NCBI RefSeq assembly: GCF_001570605.1
Contig: NZ_BBXG01000018.1
Location: forward strand, 62,001-126,000
Source of the DNA: Herbidospora cretacea
Lineage (GTDB): Bacteria > Actinomycetota > Actinomycetes > Streptosporangiales > Streptosporangiaceae
Direction: 5' to 3'
Length of the DNA stretch: 64,000 nucleotides
This document shows, one piece after another, positions 30,541 through 39,216 of this stretch. A model generated the notes under the pieces. That model did not search any database. It saw nothing but the letters and a program-made list of their open reading frames with translations, and was not told where the DNA came from. How positions within the stretch are numbered: position 1 is the first letter of the stretch; every line of letters starts with the position of its first letter. A program made the position numbers and the translations under genes.

Positions 30541-31572
30541 TCAGCCCGAGGCGCGGACGACCAGGGAGGGCGGAAGCAGGAGGTACTCCGGAGACGCCCC
30601 CGCGCCTCCGGCGAGCCGGTGGGCCAGCAGCCGCAGGCAGCTCGACGCCACCTCGCCGATCGGCTGGCGGACACTCGTGAGGCCGATCGCCTTGGCGACC
30701 GGGGTGTCGTCGAACCCGACGACGGCGACGGGACGGTGCGAGTGGCCGCCCGCGTGCCAGGCCGGGCCGGGGGCGCGCGCCACGTGCAGGGCGCCGAGCG
30801 CGAGCGAGTCGCTCGCGCAGACCAGGGCGGTGATCTCCGGATCGCCGTCGAGCAGGGTGCGGGCGGCGTGCTCGCCGGGGGCGACGTCGTCCTCGGTCTC
30901 GGTGAACAGCCCGGCGGTGCCGAGCCCGACGTCGGCCAGCGCGCGGCGCCAGCCCTCACGCCGGTCGTCGCCGACGCCCGAGCCCTCGGGCCAGCCGAGG
31001 AAGCCGATCCGGCGGTGGCCGCGCGAGAGCAGGTGACGGGTGGCGGCGTCGGTGCCGGCGGCCCCGTCGACGTCGACCCACGGATGGTTCGCGCCGTCCG
31101 GGTCGCTCCACGGGCGGCCGAACGTGACGAACGGCACCCCGCGCTCGGTCAGCCAGTTCGTGCGCCGGTCGCCGTGGTGGGTGGCCATCAGGACGAAGGC
31201 GTCGGGCTCGTGCGCGCCGAGCAGGTCGTCGAAGGCGGCGATCTCGCCGTCGTCGCCGTGGGCGGTGTAGAGCAGCACGCGGTAGTCCTCGGTGGCGGCC
31301 GTCTGGGTGAGGCCGTGCAGGAACCGGTCGCCGACCGAGCCGTTGATGCCGTCCTGCTCGGGGTCGATGCGGGCGGCGATCAGCCGCGACCGGCCGGTCC
31401 GCATCTGGCGGGCGGCGTGGTTGACCCGGTAACCGAGCTCGTCGACGACGTCGAGGACGCGGCGGCGGGTCTCCTCACGGACCACCTCGGGGGTGTTCAG
31501 AGCGTTGGAGACCGTCTGGCGAGACACGCCCGCGGCTCGCGCCACGTCGGCGATCGTCACCTTATCGGCCAT
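30541..31572 (-). CDS. LacI-family transcriptional regulator
   Basis: A 343-residue repressor. The N-terminal HTH and hinge (VTIADVARAAGVSRQTVSNALN, about residues 5-26) are canonical; a periplasmic-binding-protein-like sugar-sensing core follows (SRLIAARIDPEQ to the C-terminus). It precedes the sugar transporter genes and is divergent from a glycosidase. The paired sites at 31592-31633 fit LacI-type operators, so it probably controls both directions in response to a sugar. Confidence 0.95.
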   Translation of the reverse strand: MADKVTIADVARAAGVSRQTVSNALNTPEVVREETRRRVLDVVDELGYRVNHAARQMRTGRSRLIAARIDPEQDGINGSVGDRFLHGLTQTAATEDYRVLLYTAHGDDGEIAAFDDLLGAHEPDAFVLMATHHGDRRTNWLTERGVPFVTFGRPWSDPDGANHPWVDVDGAAGTDAATRHLLSRGHRRIGFLGWPEGSGVGDDRREGWRRALADVGLGTAGLFTETEDDVAPGEHAARTLLDGDPEITALVCASDSLALGALHVARAPGPAWHAGGHSHRPVAVVGFDDTPVAKAIGLTSVRQPIGEVASSCLRLLAHRLAGGAGASPEYLLLPPSLVVRASG

Positions 31573-31591
31573 CTGTGCACCTTTCGGGGGG

Positions 31592-31633
31592 TTGAACGAT
31601 CAAACCGAAGTAATGCATGATTTGATCGTTCAA
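31592..31633. promoter_or_regulatory. Paired LacI-type operators in the divergent sugar promoter
   Basis: TTGAACGATCAAA (31592-31604) and its exact reverse complement TTTGATCGTTCAA (31621-31633). Each is itself close to a palindrome around a central CG (TTGAwCGwTCAA), the hallmark of LacI-family sites. Centres are about 29 bp apart. TTGAAC of the left copy could serve as a -35 for the glycosidase gene (CATGAT 18 bp downstream), so repressor binding would block it directly. Confidence 0.8.
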
Positions 31634-31706
31634 GTTAAGGAATTGTTTCGCAATCTGCACCCCTGCTCTTGATCTGTCAAGACACAACTTCGTGAAGGAC
31701 CACCGC

Positions 31707-33761
31707 GTGCCTGCCGACTCCCCCGCCGCCACCGACGTCCGGTTGCAGCCGCTCCTGCACGACCTGGTCAGCACCGTCACCGCGCCCACGAGCGCGCTCA
31801 GCGGGGCCGACGGCCAGATACGGGCGGCGGGTGTCCAGGGGGTGTTCCACGCCGACCGGCGGGTCGTGTCGGAGGCCGTGCTGCTGGTCGACGGCCGGGA
31901 GACCGAGCCGATCGCCGACGCCGCCGCGGGCCCCGGCCGCAGCAGGTTCACCTCGCTGGCGCGCTGGCTCGGCGACGTCCAGCCCGACCCGGTGGTCCGC
32001 GTCGACCGGCTGCGCGAGATCCGCGCCTACGGCATGGCCGAGGAGATCACCGTCGCCTCGACCGCCACGATGCCCGTGACGATGACCGTCACGATGCGGG
32101 TGAACTGCGACTTCGCCGCCATCGAGACGGTGAAGTCGGGCGGCGACGTCGAGCCGGTGACCCCGGTCGACGGCACGCTGACGTGGGTGTCGGGCGCCGC
32201 CACGGTGGCGATGACCGGCGAGGGCGCGCAGGTGCGTGACCACGCGCTGCACTGGGAGGTCGCCCTCGAACCCGGTGAGACCCGGTCGCTCTGCTGGCGT
32301 GTGATGGTGACCGACCCGGCCGCCGTCGTCGCGCCGCCGTCGGGCCCGGCCGAGTGGAGCCGGCCCGTCGTCCGGGCGACCGACCGCCGCCTGCCCGCGC
32401 TGCTGGCGCAGAGCCTCGACGACCTCGAAGGCCTGCGCCTCACCGAGACCGGCCACCCCACCGACACCTTCCTGGGCGCGGGCGTGCCGTGGTTCCTCAC
32501 CGTCTTCGGCCGAGACAGCCTGTGGGCCGCCCGCATGCTGCTGCCGCTGGGAACCGACCTGGCGAAGGGCACGCTGCGGGTGCTCGCCCGCCGCCAGGGG
32601 GTCAGGCACGACCCGCTGACCGGCGAGGCCCCCGGCAAGATCATGCACGAACTCCGCAGGGGCGAGTTCGTCGTGCCGGTGAACGGCCTGCGCCTGCCCG
32701 CCGCCTACTACGGCACCATCGACGCCACCCCGCTGTGGATCAGCCTGCTCCACGACGCCTGGCGCTGGGGCCTGCCCGACGGGGAGGTCGAGGCGCTGCT
32801 CCCGGCCATGGAGGCGGCGCTCGGCTGGCTCGCCACCGACGCCGACCCAGACGGCGACGGGTTCGTCGAGTACATCGACGCCAGTGGGCGCGGCCTGGCC
32901 AACCAGGGCTGGAAGGACTCCGGCGACTCGGTCAGGTTCCGCGACGGCGGCCTGGCCGACCCGCCCATCGCCCTGGCCGAGGTCCAGGGCTACGCCTACG
33001 AGGCCGCCGTCAAGGGCGCCGCGCTCCTCGACGCCTTCGGCCGCCCCGGCGCCGACGTCTGGCGCGCCTACGCCGGGGCGATGGCCACCCGATTCCGCGA
33101 GCGGTTCTGGGTCGAGGGCGGCTACCCCGCCCTCGCGCTCGACCGCGACAAGCGGCCGGTCGACGCGCTGACCAGCAACATCGGCCACCTGCTCGGGACC
33201 GGCATCCTCAACCACGAGGAGTCGGCCCGGGTAGCCTCCCTCCTCGCCTCACCCGAGATGTCGGCGGGCTTCGGCCTGCGCACGATGTCCTCGGCCGACC
33301 GGGGCTTCAGCCCGCTGTCCTACCACTGCGGCTCGGTCTGGCCGCACGACACCGCGATCGTCATCGCCGGTCTGGCCCGCGACGGCTTCGGCGCCGAGGC
33401 CGCGACCCTGGCGGAGGGACTGCTGGCGGCGGCCGGGCCGTTCGAGAACCGGCTGCCGGAGCTGTTCTCCGGCGACGCCCGCGACGCGGTCCGCCGCCCG
33501 GTGCCCTATCCGGCCTCCTGCCGCCCGCAGGCCTGGTCGGCGGCGGCCGCCGTGGTCATCACCCACGCCGCGCTCGGCCTCTATCCGGACGTCCCCGGCG
33601 GCACGGTCACCCTGCGCCCGATGTCCGGCGCGCCCCTCGGCGCGGTGCGCGCTGACGGGTTCGTGGTCGCCGGGACGCCGGTGTCCGTATCGGTCGACCT
33701 GGGCGGGGCCGTGGAGATCGATCGGTTGCCCGACCGATTCGAAGTGGTAACCGCCGGTTAA
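31707..33761 (+). CDS. Glycogen-debranching-type glycosidase (amylo-alpha-1,6-glucosidase-like)
   Basis: A 684-residue cytosolic enzyme without signal peptide. The N-terminal beta-sandwich (about residues 10-215) matches the bacterial glycogen-debranching N-terminal domain, with VQGVFHADRRVVSEAVLLVDG. The rest is an (alpha/alpha)6 barrel with the clan motifs VPWFLTVFGRDSLWAARML, GLANQGWKDSGDS and CGSVWPHDTAIV, where the acidic residues of the active site lie. I chose GTG 31707 because AAGGA (31695-31699) is correctly spaced; GTG 31692 would have no RBS. It is divergent from lacI and the sugar importer, so it probably processes imported branched oligosaccharides. A perfect palindrome CCGGTTAACCGG (33754-33765) straddles its stop. 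Confidence 0.9.
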   Translation: MPADSPAATDVRLQPLLHDLVSTVTAPTSALSGADGQIRAAGVQGVFHADRRVVSEAVLLVDGRETEPIADAAAGPGRSRFTSLARWLGDVQPDPVVRVDRLREIRAYGMAEEITVASTATMPVTMTVTMRVNCDFAAIETVKSGGDVEPVTPVDGTLTWVSGAATVAMTGEGAQVRDHALHWEVALEPGETRSLCWRVMVTDPAAVVAPPSGPAEWSRPVVRATDRRLPALLAQSLDDLEGLRLTETGHPTDTFLGAGVPWFLTVFGRDSLWAARMLLPLGTDLAKGTLRVLARRQGVRHDPLTGEAPGKIMHELRRGEFVVPVNGLRLPAAYYGTIDATPLWISLLHDAWRWGLPDGEVEALLPAMEAALGWLATDADPDGDGFVEYIDASGRGLANQGWKDSGDSVRFRDGGLADPPIALAEVQGYAYEAAVKGAALLDAFGRPGADVWRAYAGAMATRFRERFWVEGGYPALALDRDKRPVDALTSNIGHLLGTGILNHEESARVASLLASPEMSAGFGLRTMSSADRGFSPLSYHCGSVWPHDTAIVIAGLARDGFGAEAATLAEGLLAAAGPFENRLPELFSGDARDAVRRPVPYPASCRPQAWSAAAAVVITHAALGLYPDVPGGTVTLRPMSGAPLGAVRADGFVVAGTPVSVSVDLGGAVEIDRLPDRFEVVTAG

Positions 33762-33815
33762 CCGGGTCACCGGAGACTGGGCTGTCCTGACTTCGATCTT
33801 GCCCGGGAGCGTTCC

Positions 33816-34349
33816 ATGACCGAGCCGGTGCACCCGCCGCGCCCCGCGATGTTCTCCCTGACCGACACGCGGGACGCGGAGGAGGTCTCGGTCCGGGGCC
33901 TGGTGTTCACCGGGGTCCTGCTGACCGCGCTGGTGACCACGTCGTGGATCCTGCTGACGGTGCCGACCACGCTCACCGAGCAGTGGATCGTCGGCGCGAC
34001 GGTCACGCTGGCCGGCATCGTCGCGTTCTTCGGCCTCTACGCGTCGGTCCGCAAGATCCGGATCGCCCTGGCGGGCGCGCTGTTCGTGTCGTGGCTGCTG
34101 CTGAACACCTACGCGTTCGTCATCGGCCCGCTCGACGACCGCAAGGAGTTCTGGGACACCCTGCGCACGCTGACGACGGTCGCCGTCGCGTTCTTCTTCG
34201 GCTCGGAGACGATCGTGCAGGCCACGAAGGTCTTCCAGGCCGGCCGCATCACCTCGGAGACGATCCGCCGGACCGGGGTCGCGCCCGATCCGGCGGGGGT
34301 GCGCGCGGCGCTCAACGTCGACGCCGAGCGCGCCCGGCGCAGGTCCTGA
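33816..34349 (+). CDS. Membrane protein of unknown function
   Basis: A 177-residue protein with four predicted membrane helices (LVFTGVLLTALVTTSWILL, IVGATVTLAGIVAFFGLYA, IALAGALFVSWLLLNTYAFV, TTVAVAFFFGSETIVQA) flanked by a charged N-terminus and a basic C-terminus. No domain recognised. ATG 33816 has GGGAGCG upstream. It is the last gene before a convergent PIG-L deacetylase; a role in the sugar locus is not supported. Confidence 0.8.
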   Translation: MTEPVHPPRPAMFSLTDTRDAEEVSVRGLVFTGVLLTALVTTSWILLTVPTTLTEQWIVGATVTLAGIVAFFGLYASVRKIRIALAGALFVSWLLLNTYAFVIGPLDDRKEFWDTLRTLTTVAVAFFFGSETIVQATKVFQAGRITSETIRRTGVAPDPAGVRAALNVDAERARRRS

Positions 34350-34373
34350 GCAGGTCCTGAGCAGGTCCTGAGC
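34341..34373. repeat. Triplicated 11-bp repeat between convergent genes
   Basis: AGGTCCTGAGC occurs three times head to tail (34341-34351, 34352-34362, 34363-34373), the first copy including the stop of the membrane protein gene. The last copy also forms a hairpin, CTGAGC-AGG-GCTCAG, which could act as a bidirectional terminator in the 29-bp gap before the PIG-L gene end. Confidence 0.85.
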
Positions 34374-34378
34374 AGGGC

Positions 34379-35188
34379 TCAGCGAAGACCCCGGAAGAGG
34401 TCGTCCTCGACGCCCTCGGCCGCCGGGACCGTCGACCTGACCAGGGTGAACGCCTCGCCGGAGAACATCATGTGCTGGGTCTCCGGCGGCAGGCCCAGGA
34501 AGAACGCGCTGTCGCCCTGGCTGCCGTGGGCGGTCATCGCCTTGATCTTCTGCTCGACGTAGGCCGAGGTGTCGAGGATCGCGCTGATCTTCTCGTCGGG
34601 GGTGGTCCAGCTCTCGTACTCCTCCCAGCCCTCGGTGTCCATGCCGGCCGCGACCATGGCGTCGTACATGCCCTTCATCCAGCTGCGCGGGGTGGCGGTG
34701 TAGTAGAACTTCGCCGGTACGCCGCTCAGCTCGACCGCCCGCGCCGCCACCCGGTGGGCCTGGATGTGGTCGGGGTGGCCGTAGCCGCCGTTCTCGTCGT
34801 AGGTCACCACGACCTGCGGCCGGTACTTCCGCATCAGGTCGGCCAGCCGCCCGGCGGCCTCGTCGACCGGGACGTTGGCGAAGGCGCGCTCGTGGGCGTT
34901 GCCGTCCCAGCCGTCCATGCCCGAGTCGCGGTAGCCGAGCAGCTCGACGTCGCTGATCCCCAAGTGGGCGGCCGACTCGCGCAGCTCGGCGAGGCGCACC
35001 TTCGCCACCGCCTCGTCGTCGTGGCCGGGCTCGCCCGGTTTGACCCCGTCGGGGCCGTCGCCCTGCTCCCCGTTGGTGCAGGTGACCAGCACGGTCCGCA
35101 CACCCTGGGCGGCGTAGTGGGCGAACACGCCGCCGGTCCCCATCACCTCGTCGTCGGGATGGGCGTGCACGGCCATCAGAGTGAACAT
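34379..35188 (-). CDS. PIG-L family deacetylase, mycothiol conjugate amidase (Mca)-like
   Basis: A 269-residue zinc-dependent amidase. The metal-binding AHPDDE motif is at residues 9-14, with HPDH near residue 140 (YGHPDHIQAHR) supplying the third ligand. The pattern VLVTCTNGEQGD and the length match mycothiol S-conjugate amidase and GlcNAc-Ins deacetylase homologues; Mca cleaves mycothiol adducts during detoxification. Several paralogues exist per actinomycete genome, so the exact substrate is uncertain. ATG is preceded by GGAGG. The last gene-free bases before it (152 bp to the next divergent gene) probably hold both promoters. Confidence 0.9.
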   Translation of the reverse strand: MFTLMAVHAHPDDEVMGTGGVFAHYAAQGVRTVLVTCTNGEQGDGPDGVKPGEPGHDDEAVAKVRLAELRESAAHLGISDVELLGYRDSGMDGWDGNAHERAFANVPVDEAAGRLADLMRKYRPQVVVTYDENGGYGHPDHIQAHRVAARAVELSGVPAKFYYTATPRSWMKGMYDAMVAAGMDTEGWEEYESWTTPDEKISAILDTSAYVEQKIKAMTAHGSQGDSAFFLGLPPETQHMMFSGEAFTLVRSTVPAAEGVEDDLFRGLR

Positions 35189-35340
35189 CTCATTACCTCC
35201 ACGATTTGCTAGAACATCCCGCCCCCATGGGCGATTCCAGTTGCGTCACGACCATGAGAGGTCATGAACTTTCACCGTCATCGGCGAGTCCCACTCCCCG
35301 AGAGACGTTTTTGGACGACCGACCACCCCCGGGGGACCGA

Positions 35341-36078
35341 ATGACCCGCCCGCTGACCGCCGCCGCCGTAGCCGCCCTGGCCGCGAGCGCACTCATAGCC
35401 ACACCCGCCGCCGCCAGTGCGAAGACCCAGACCATCTACGGCTACGCCTGGGCCGACGGTTCCAACCATCTGCGCATCACCCCGGCCAAGGCCAGACTCG
35501 TCACCCAGAGCGGCGTGCGCCGCTACAAGCTGACCCCGGTCGCCGGCGCCAAGGAGCGCCGCATCTTCACCGACGGCGTGCGCTACCGCCGCATCACGAC
35601 GGCGTGTGACCTGAAGGAGACCGAAGGCCACATCCGACAGGACAGGAAGGGCCTGGGCACCACCGACTGCGACGCCCTCGACCTCAAGTTCGTGCTCAGC
35701 CTCGGCCCGGCCCCGGTGAAGATCACCATCACGCCGAACCTGACCACCGTCGCCGAGTTCCTGGCCACCCCGACCAACCCGGTCACCGCCTACGGCACGA
35801 TGAAGAGCCTCGACAGCCGCACCGTCGTCTTCTACCGGCCCGGCAAGAAGGCCGTCAAGCTGCGCTACACCGGCCTCGGCTTCAACCGGGTGACCAGGAG
35901 CTGCACCGACGGCTGGACCGCCAACGTGCCGAACGAGGAGGCGGGCATCGGCACCAAGCCGTGCAACGCGGCGGCGTTCCGCAAGGCCATCAGGAACACC
36001 GGCCCCGTCAAGGTGAAGGCCTACTACCAGCCGGTCAGCGGTCATCTGTGGGAGGTCTGGGAAGCGCTGGGCGACTGA
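35341..36078 (+). CDS. Secreted protein of unknown function
   Basis: A 245-residue exported protein: signal peptide MTRPLTAAAVAALAASALIA ending near ASAKT, then two similar halves. Each half has a segment ending in a Cys pair (TTACDLKETEG...TTDCDALDLKF and TRSCTDGWTAN...TKPCNAAAFRK), which suggests an internal duplication of about 100 residues. No named domain recognised. ATG 35341 is chosen because GGGGGA precedes it and a signal peptide follows at once. Its 3' end overlaps the convergent methyltransferase by 37 bp. Confidence 0.8.
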   Translation: MTRPLTAAAVAALAASALIATPAAASAKTQTIYGYAWADGSNHLRITPAKARLVTQSGVRRYKLTPVAGAKERRIFTDGVRYRRITTACDLKETEGHIRQDRKGLGTTDCDALDLKFVLSLGPAPVKITITPNLTTVAEFLATPTNPVTAYGTMKSLDSRTVVFYRPGKKAVKLRYTGLGFNRVTRSCTDGWTANVPNEEAGIGTKPCNAAAFRKAIRNTGPVKVKAYYQPVSGHLWEVWEALGD

Positions 36079-36548
36079 CCCGCGACCGCGAACAGCTTCG
36101 GCCCGAGCACGCTGACCTCGGGCCGGAGCCCGTGGCGGGCGAACACGGCGGCCAGCCGGTCGCCCAGCTCCGCCGACCGCTCGCCGGGCGTCTCGTAGAA
36201 GAGCGTCACCGACCCGCCCGGCGCGAGCAGCCCGCGCAGCCGCTCCACCTCGGCGGCCGGGTCGCGCACCCAGAAGTGGTTGACGTTGACGGCGAAGATG
36301 ACGTCGAACTCCCCTTCCACCGAGAGCCGCTCCAGTGCCTCACACCGGAAGTCGGCGCGCGGCACGTTCTCCCGCGCCGCCCGGATCGACGTCTCCGACC
36401 GGTCGACCCCGAGGTAACGCCCCGTCTCCAGCCGCTCCAGCACGAGCCGCGCCGCGGCCCCCCGCCCACACCCGATCTCCAGCACCCACGCATCGGGCGC
36501 GAGGCGCAGGGCGCCCACCGCTCTGGTCAACCGCTCGGGAACCCCCAT
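36042..36548 (-). CDS. Class I SAM-dependent methyltransferase
   Basis: A 168-residue methyltransferase of the Methyltransf_25/11 type, shorter than usual but with the SAM core: motif I VLEIGCGRGAAARLV, the acidic end of beta2 (LGVDRSE), the FDVIFAVNVNHFW motif and the LAPGGSVTLFYET loop. Substrate unknown. The last residues (QSPSASQTSHR) are encoded by DNA that also encodes the end of the preceding secreted protein on the other strand. It stands alone, divergent from a DUF6461 gene. Confidence 0.88.
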   Translation of the reverse strand: MGVPERLTRAVGALRLAPDAWVLEIGCGRGAAARLVLERLETGRYLGVDRSETSIRAARENVPRADFRCEALERLSVEGEFDVIFAVNVNHFWVRDPAAEVERLRGLLAPGGSVTLFYETPGERSAELGDRLAAVFARHGLRPEVSVLGPKLFAVAGQSPSASQTSHR

Positions 36549-36617
36549 GCGGCCACGCTAACGACCGCCACCGACAGTTCAGCGAAATGTCGGTGACACC
36601 CGGCATACTCCCGGATC

Positions 36618-37139
36618 GTGATCACCCACCTTCCCGAGGCCGCCTGCTGGACCGTCGTCCAGCCCCTCGCCGGCCCCCTCACCGTCGAAGAGCTCGCCGT
36701 CCGCCTGGGCGGCTCGGCCGAGGACCTCGTCCACGAAGAGGACGAGGATCTGGACCCGGCCGATTACGAGGCCTTCTTCCAGTTCAGCCGTGACGGCGAC
36801 GCCTGGGTCATCTTCGAGGACAACGGCTACCAGGGCAGCCTGACCGAGGTGCTGCGCCGGCTCAGCGTCGGGGCCAAGGTGACCAGCCTGTTCTGGAACG
36901 TCAACGCCGTCGCCCGGATGGCCCACGCCGTCGACGGTTCGGTCCTCGTCAGTCTCGACCCGCTCTTCCCCGAGGACCGCGCGGGCTCCCAGCCCCACCT
37001 CCTCGACGCGGAACTGTCCGGCCTGGGCGGCGGCAACTGGAGGGTCAGCGCCATCACTGCGGTCGAGCGCATCACCGGGATCTCCCTCGACTGGCCCGAC
37101 GAGGGCCCGTGGATGGCTCTCGAAGAGGTCTCGGACTAG
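36618..37139 (+). CDS. DUF6461-family protein
   Basis: A 173-residue soluble acidic protein: CWTVVQPLAGPLTVEELAVRLGG at the N-terminus, the acidic loop VHEEDEDLDPADYE, and WVIFEDNGYQGSLTEVLRRLS followed by LFWNVNAVARM are features of the DUF6461 family, common and multi-copy in actinomycetes and of unknown role. GTG start. It ends in a CTAG shared with the stop of the symporter gene. Confidence 0.82.
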   Translation: MITHLPEAACWTVVQPLAGPLTVEELAVRLGGSAEDLVHEEDEDLDPADYEAFFQFSRDGDAWVIFEDNGYQGSLTEVLRRLSVGAKVTSLFWNVNAVARMAHAVDGSVLVSLDPLFPEDRAGSQPHLLDAELSGLGGGNWRVSAITAVERITGISLDWPDEGPWMALEEVSD

Positions 37140-38767
37140 GGCTTGGTCCGGGGAGCGTGGGCGCCGGCGCCGGTGAGGGCGCGGAGGGAGAGTTCCGAAT
37201 AGCGTTCGGGATCGGCTTTCTCCCTGCTCAGCAAGGTGCCGGCGACCGCGCATAGGAACGCGAACGGGATCGACACCAGCCCGGGGTTCTCCAGCGGGAA
37301 CACGTGGAAGTCGATCGGCGGCGGGAGCAGGGAGCGCGGCCCGCCCGACATCACCGGCGACAGCGCCACGAGCGCGATCGAGCCCAGCAGGCCGCCGTAG
37401 ACGCCGCACACCACGCCGGTCGAGTTGAAGCGGCGCCAGAACAGCGCCAGCACGATAGCCGGCAGGTTCGCCGAGGCCGCCATCGCGAAGGCCAGCGCCA
37501 CCAGGAACGCCACGTTCATGTCGCGGACCAGCACGGCCAGGAACACCGAGAACACCCCGATGACGAACGCCGAGAACCGCGCGACCGCGACCTCCTGCGA
37601 CTCCTTCGGCTTGCCGAGCATCAGCACATGGCCGAAGAAGTCGTGGGCCAGCGACGTCGACGACGCCAGCACCAGACCTGACACCACCGCCAGGATCGTC
37701 GCGAACGCCACCGCGCCGATGAACGCGAGCAGGATCTCGCCGCCGACCGGCCCGGCCACCGACTCGCCGACGGCCTGGGCCAGCTGGAGGGCCGCGGTGT
37801 TGCCCGACGGGTCCTGGGCGGTGATGGCCTCCTGGCCGACCAGCGCGGTCGCGCCGAACCCGAGCGCCAGCGTCATCAGGTAGAAGGCCCCGACCAGGCC
37901 GATCGCCCAGTTGACCGACGTCCGCGCCGCCCGCGCGTCGGGGACGGTGAAGAAACGGCCGACGATGTGCGGCAGCCCGGCCGTGCCGAGGACGAGGGCG
38001 ACGGCGAGGCTGACGAAGTCGAGCTTGCCGACGATGCCGTCGGCGTCCTTGCCGTAGCGCAGGCCCGGGTTGAGGAAGTCGCCCGGCTGGCCGCTGCGGG
38101 CGTCGGCCGCGCCCAGCATGTCGCTCGGGTTGAAGCCGAACCGGCCCAGCACCAGCACGGTCAGCACGGTCGTGCCGGCCATCAGCAGGACGGCCTTGAT
38201 GATCTGGACCCAGGTGGTGCCCTTCATCCCGCCGTAGCTGACGTAGAAGATCATCATCATGCCGACGGCCAGGATCGTGATGACCTTCGCGGCCTCCGGC
38301 GAGATCCCCATGAAGGTTTCGCCCGGGTGGATGCCGAGCAGCAGCCCGACCAGCGCGCCCGCGCCGACCATCTGCGCGACCAGGTAGAACACCGACACGG
38401 TCACGGTCGAGACGGCGGCGGCGGTGCGGACCATCGGACGCCTGGCGGCCCGGTAGGAGAGCACGTCGGCCATGGTGAACCGGCCCGCGTTGCGCATCAG
38501 CTCGACCAGCAGCAGCGTCAGCAGCCAGGCCACCAGGAAGCCGATGGAGTAGAGGAACCCGTCGTATCCCGACAGCGCGATGATCCCGGCGATGCCGAGG
38601 AACGACGCCGCCGACATGTAGTCGCCCGCGAGGGCCAGGCCGTTCTGCGGGCCGGAGAAGCCCCGGCCGCCGGCGTAGAAGTCGTCGGTGCCCTTGGTGG
38701 TGACGCGGGCCCAGATCGTCACCCCGAGGGTGATCACGATGAAGACGGCGAACAGCCCGATGGTCAT
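37136..38767 (-). CDS. actP: Sodium:solute symporter, acetate permease (ActP) type
   Basis: A 543-residue SSS-family symporter with about 13 membrane helices, importing acetate or another short monocarboxylate with Na+. Family motifs: TTKGTDDFYAGGRGFSGPQNGLALAGDYMSAASFLG at the N-terminus and GTAGLPHIVGRFFTVPDARAARTS in the middle. The ATG overlaps the stop of a DUF485 gene, the standard partner (YjcH) of ActP. The gene symbol reflects the family; the substrate is inferred. Confidence 0.92.
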   Translation of the reverse strand: MTIGLFAVFIVITLGVTIWARVTTKGTDDFYAGGRGFSGPQNGLALAGDYMSAASFLGIAGIIALSGYDGFLYSIGFLVAWLLTLLLVELMRNAGRFTMADVLSYRAARRPMVRTAAAVSTVTVSVFYLVAQMVGAGALVGLLLGIHPGETFMGISPEAAKVITILAVGMMMIFYVSYGGMKGTTWVQIIKAVLLMAGTTVLTVLVLGRFGFNPSDMLGAADARSGQPGDFLNPGLRYGKDADGIVGKLDFVSLAVALVLGTAGLPHIVGRFFTVPDARAARTSVNWAIGLVGAFYLMTLALGFGATALVGQEAITAQDPSGNTAALQLAQAVGESVAGPVGGEILLAFIGAVAFATILAVVSGLVLASSTSLAHDFFGHVLMLGKPKESQEVAVARFSAFVIGVFSVFLAVLVRDMNVAFLVALAFAMAASANLPAIVLALFWRRFNSTGVVCGVYGGLLGSIALVALSPVMSGGPRSLLPPPIDFHVFPLENPGLVSIPFAFLCAVAGTLLSREKADPERYSELSLRALTGAGAHAPRTKP

Positions 38768-39180
38768 CGGCGCGTCCAGTTCTCGATGCGGTGGCGCTCG
38801 GCCAGGATGCGGCGCTCGCGTTCGCGTTCGGCCTGGCGCTGACCGGCCTCGTCGCGCAGCTCGGCCGACAGCGGGTCGAGCATCCGGCGGGCGTAACGCG
38901 TGTAGCGCCAGGCCAGCACGAACGTCGAGACGAACTGGAGCACCCCGAGCAGCAGCGCGACGTTGACGTTGCCGATCGCGGGCAGGGCCATGAAGTCGCG
39001 GGCGAACGCCGACAGGGCGATATAGAGGAAGTACCAGCCGAGGAACGCTCCAACGATCGTCAGCGCCAGCCGCCGGAAGCGCGTTTTCAGCAGCCGGAAC
39101 CGTTCGTCGGCCGCCAGCCCGGCCAGGTCGTCCGCCTGCACGTGGCCCTCCATCAGGTCTCGCGGTGACACTCCGTACAC
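38764..39180 (-). CDS. DUF485-family membrane protein, symporter partner (YjcH-like)
   Basis: A 138-residue protein with two membrane helices (LTIVGAFLGWYFLYIALSAF and VALLLGVLQFVSTFVLAWRY) between a soluble N-terminus and a highly charged C-terminal helix (RQAERERERRILAERHRIE). DUF485 proteins occur immediately before actP-type genes, as here with an ATGA overlap, and are thought to assist or regulate the symporter. First gene of the pair. Confidence 0.9.
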   Translation of the reverse strand: MYGVSPRDLMEGHVQADDLAGLAADERFRLLKTRFRRLALTIVGAFLGWYFLYIALSAFARDFMALPAIGNVNVALLLGVLQFVSTFVLAWRYTRYARRMLDPLSAELRDEAGQRQAERERERRILAERHRIENWTRR

Positions 39181-39216
39181 GCGTCGCTCCGCACCGAGAC
39201 CTCACCATAAGGGGGG

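Noticed and set aside
33754-33765. Palindrome CCGGTTAACCGG over the glycosidase stop as a regulator site or att core
   Set aside because: A single 12-bp palindrome without a partner copy, integrase or tRNA; likely chance in GC-rich DNA.
34341-34373. 11-bp triplication as an integration site
   Set aside because: No integrase, transposase or flanking duplication; simple slippage explains it.
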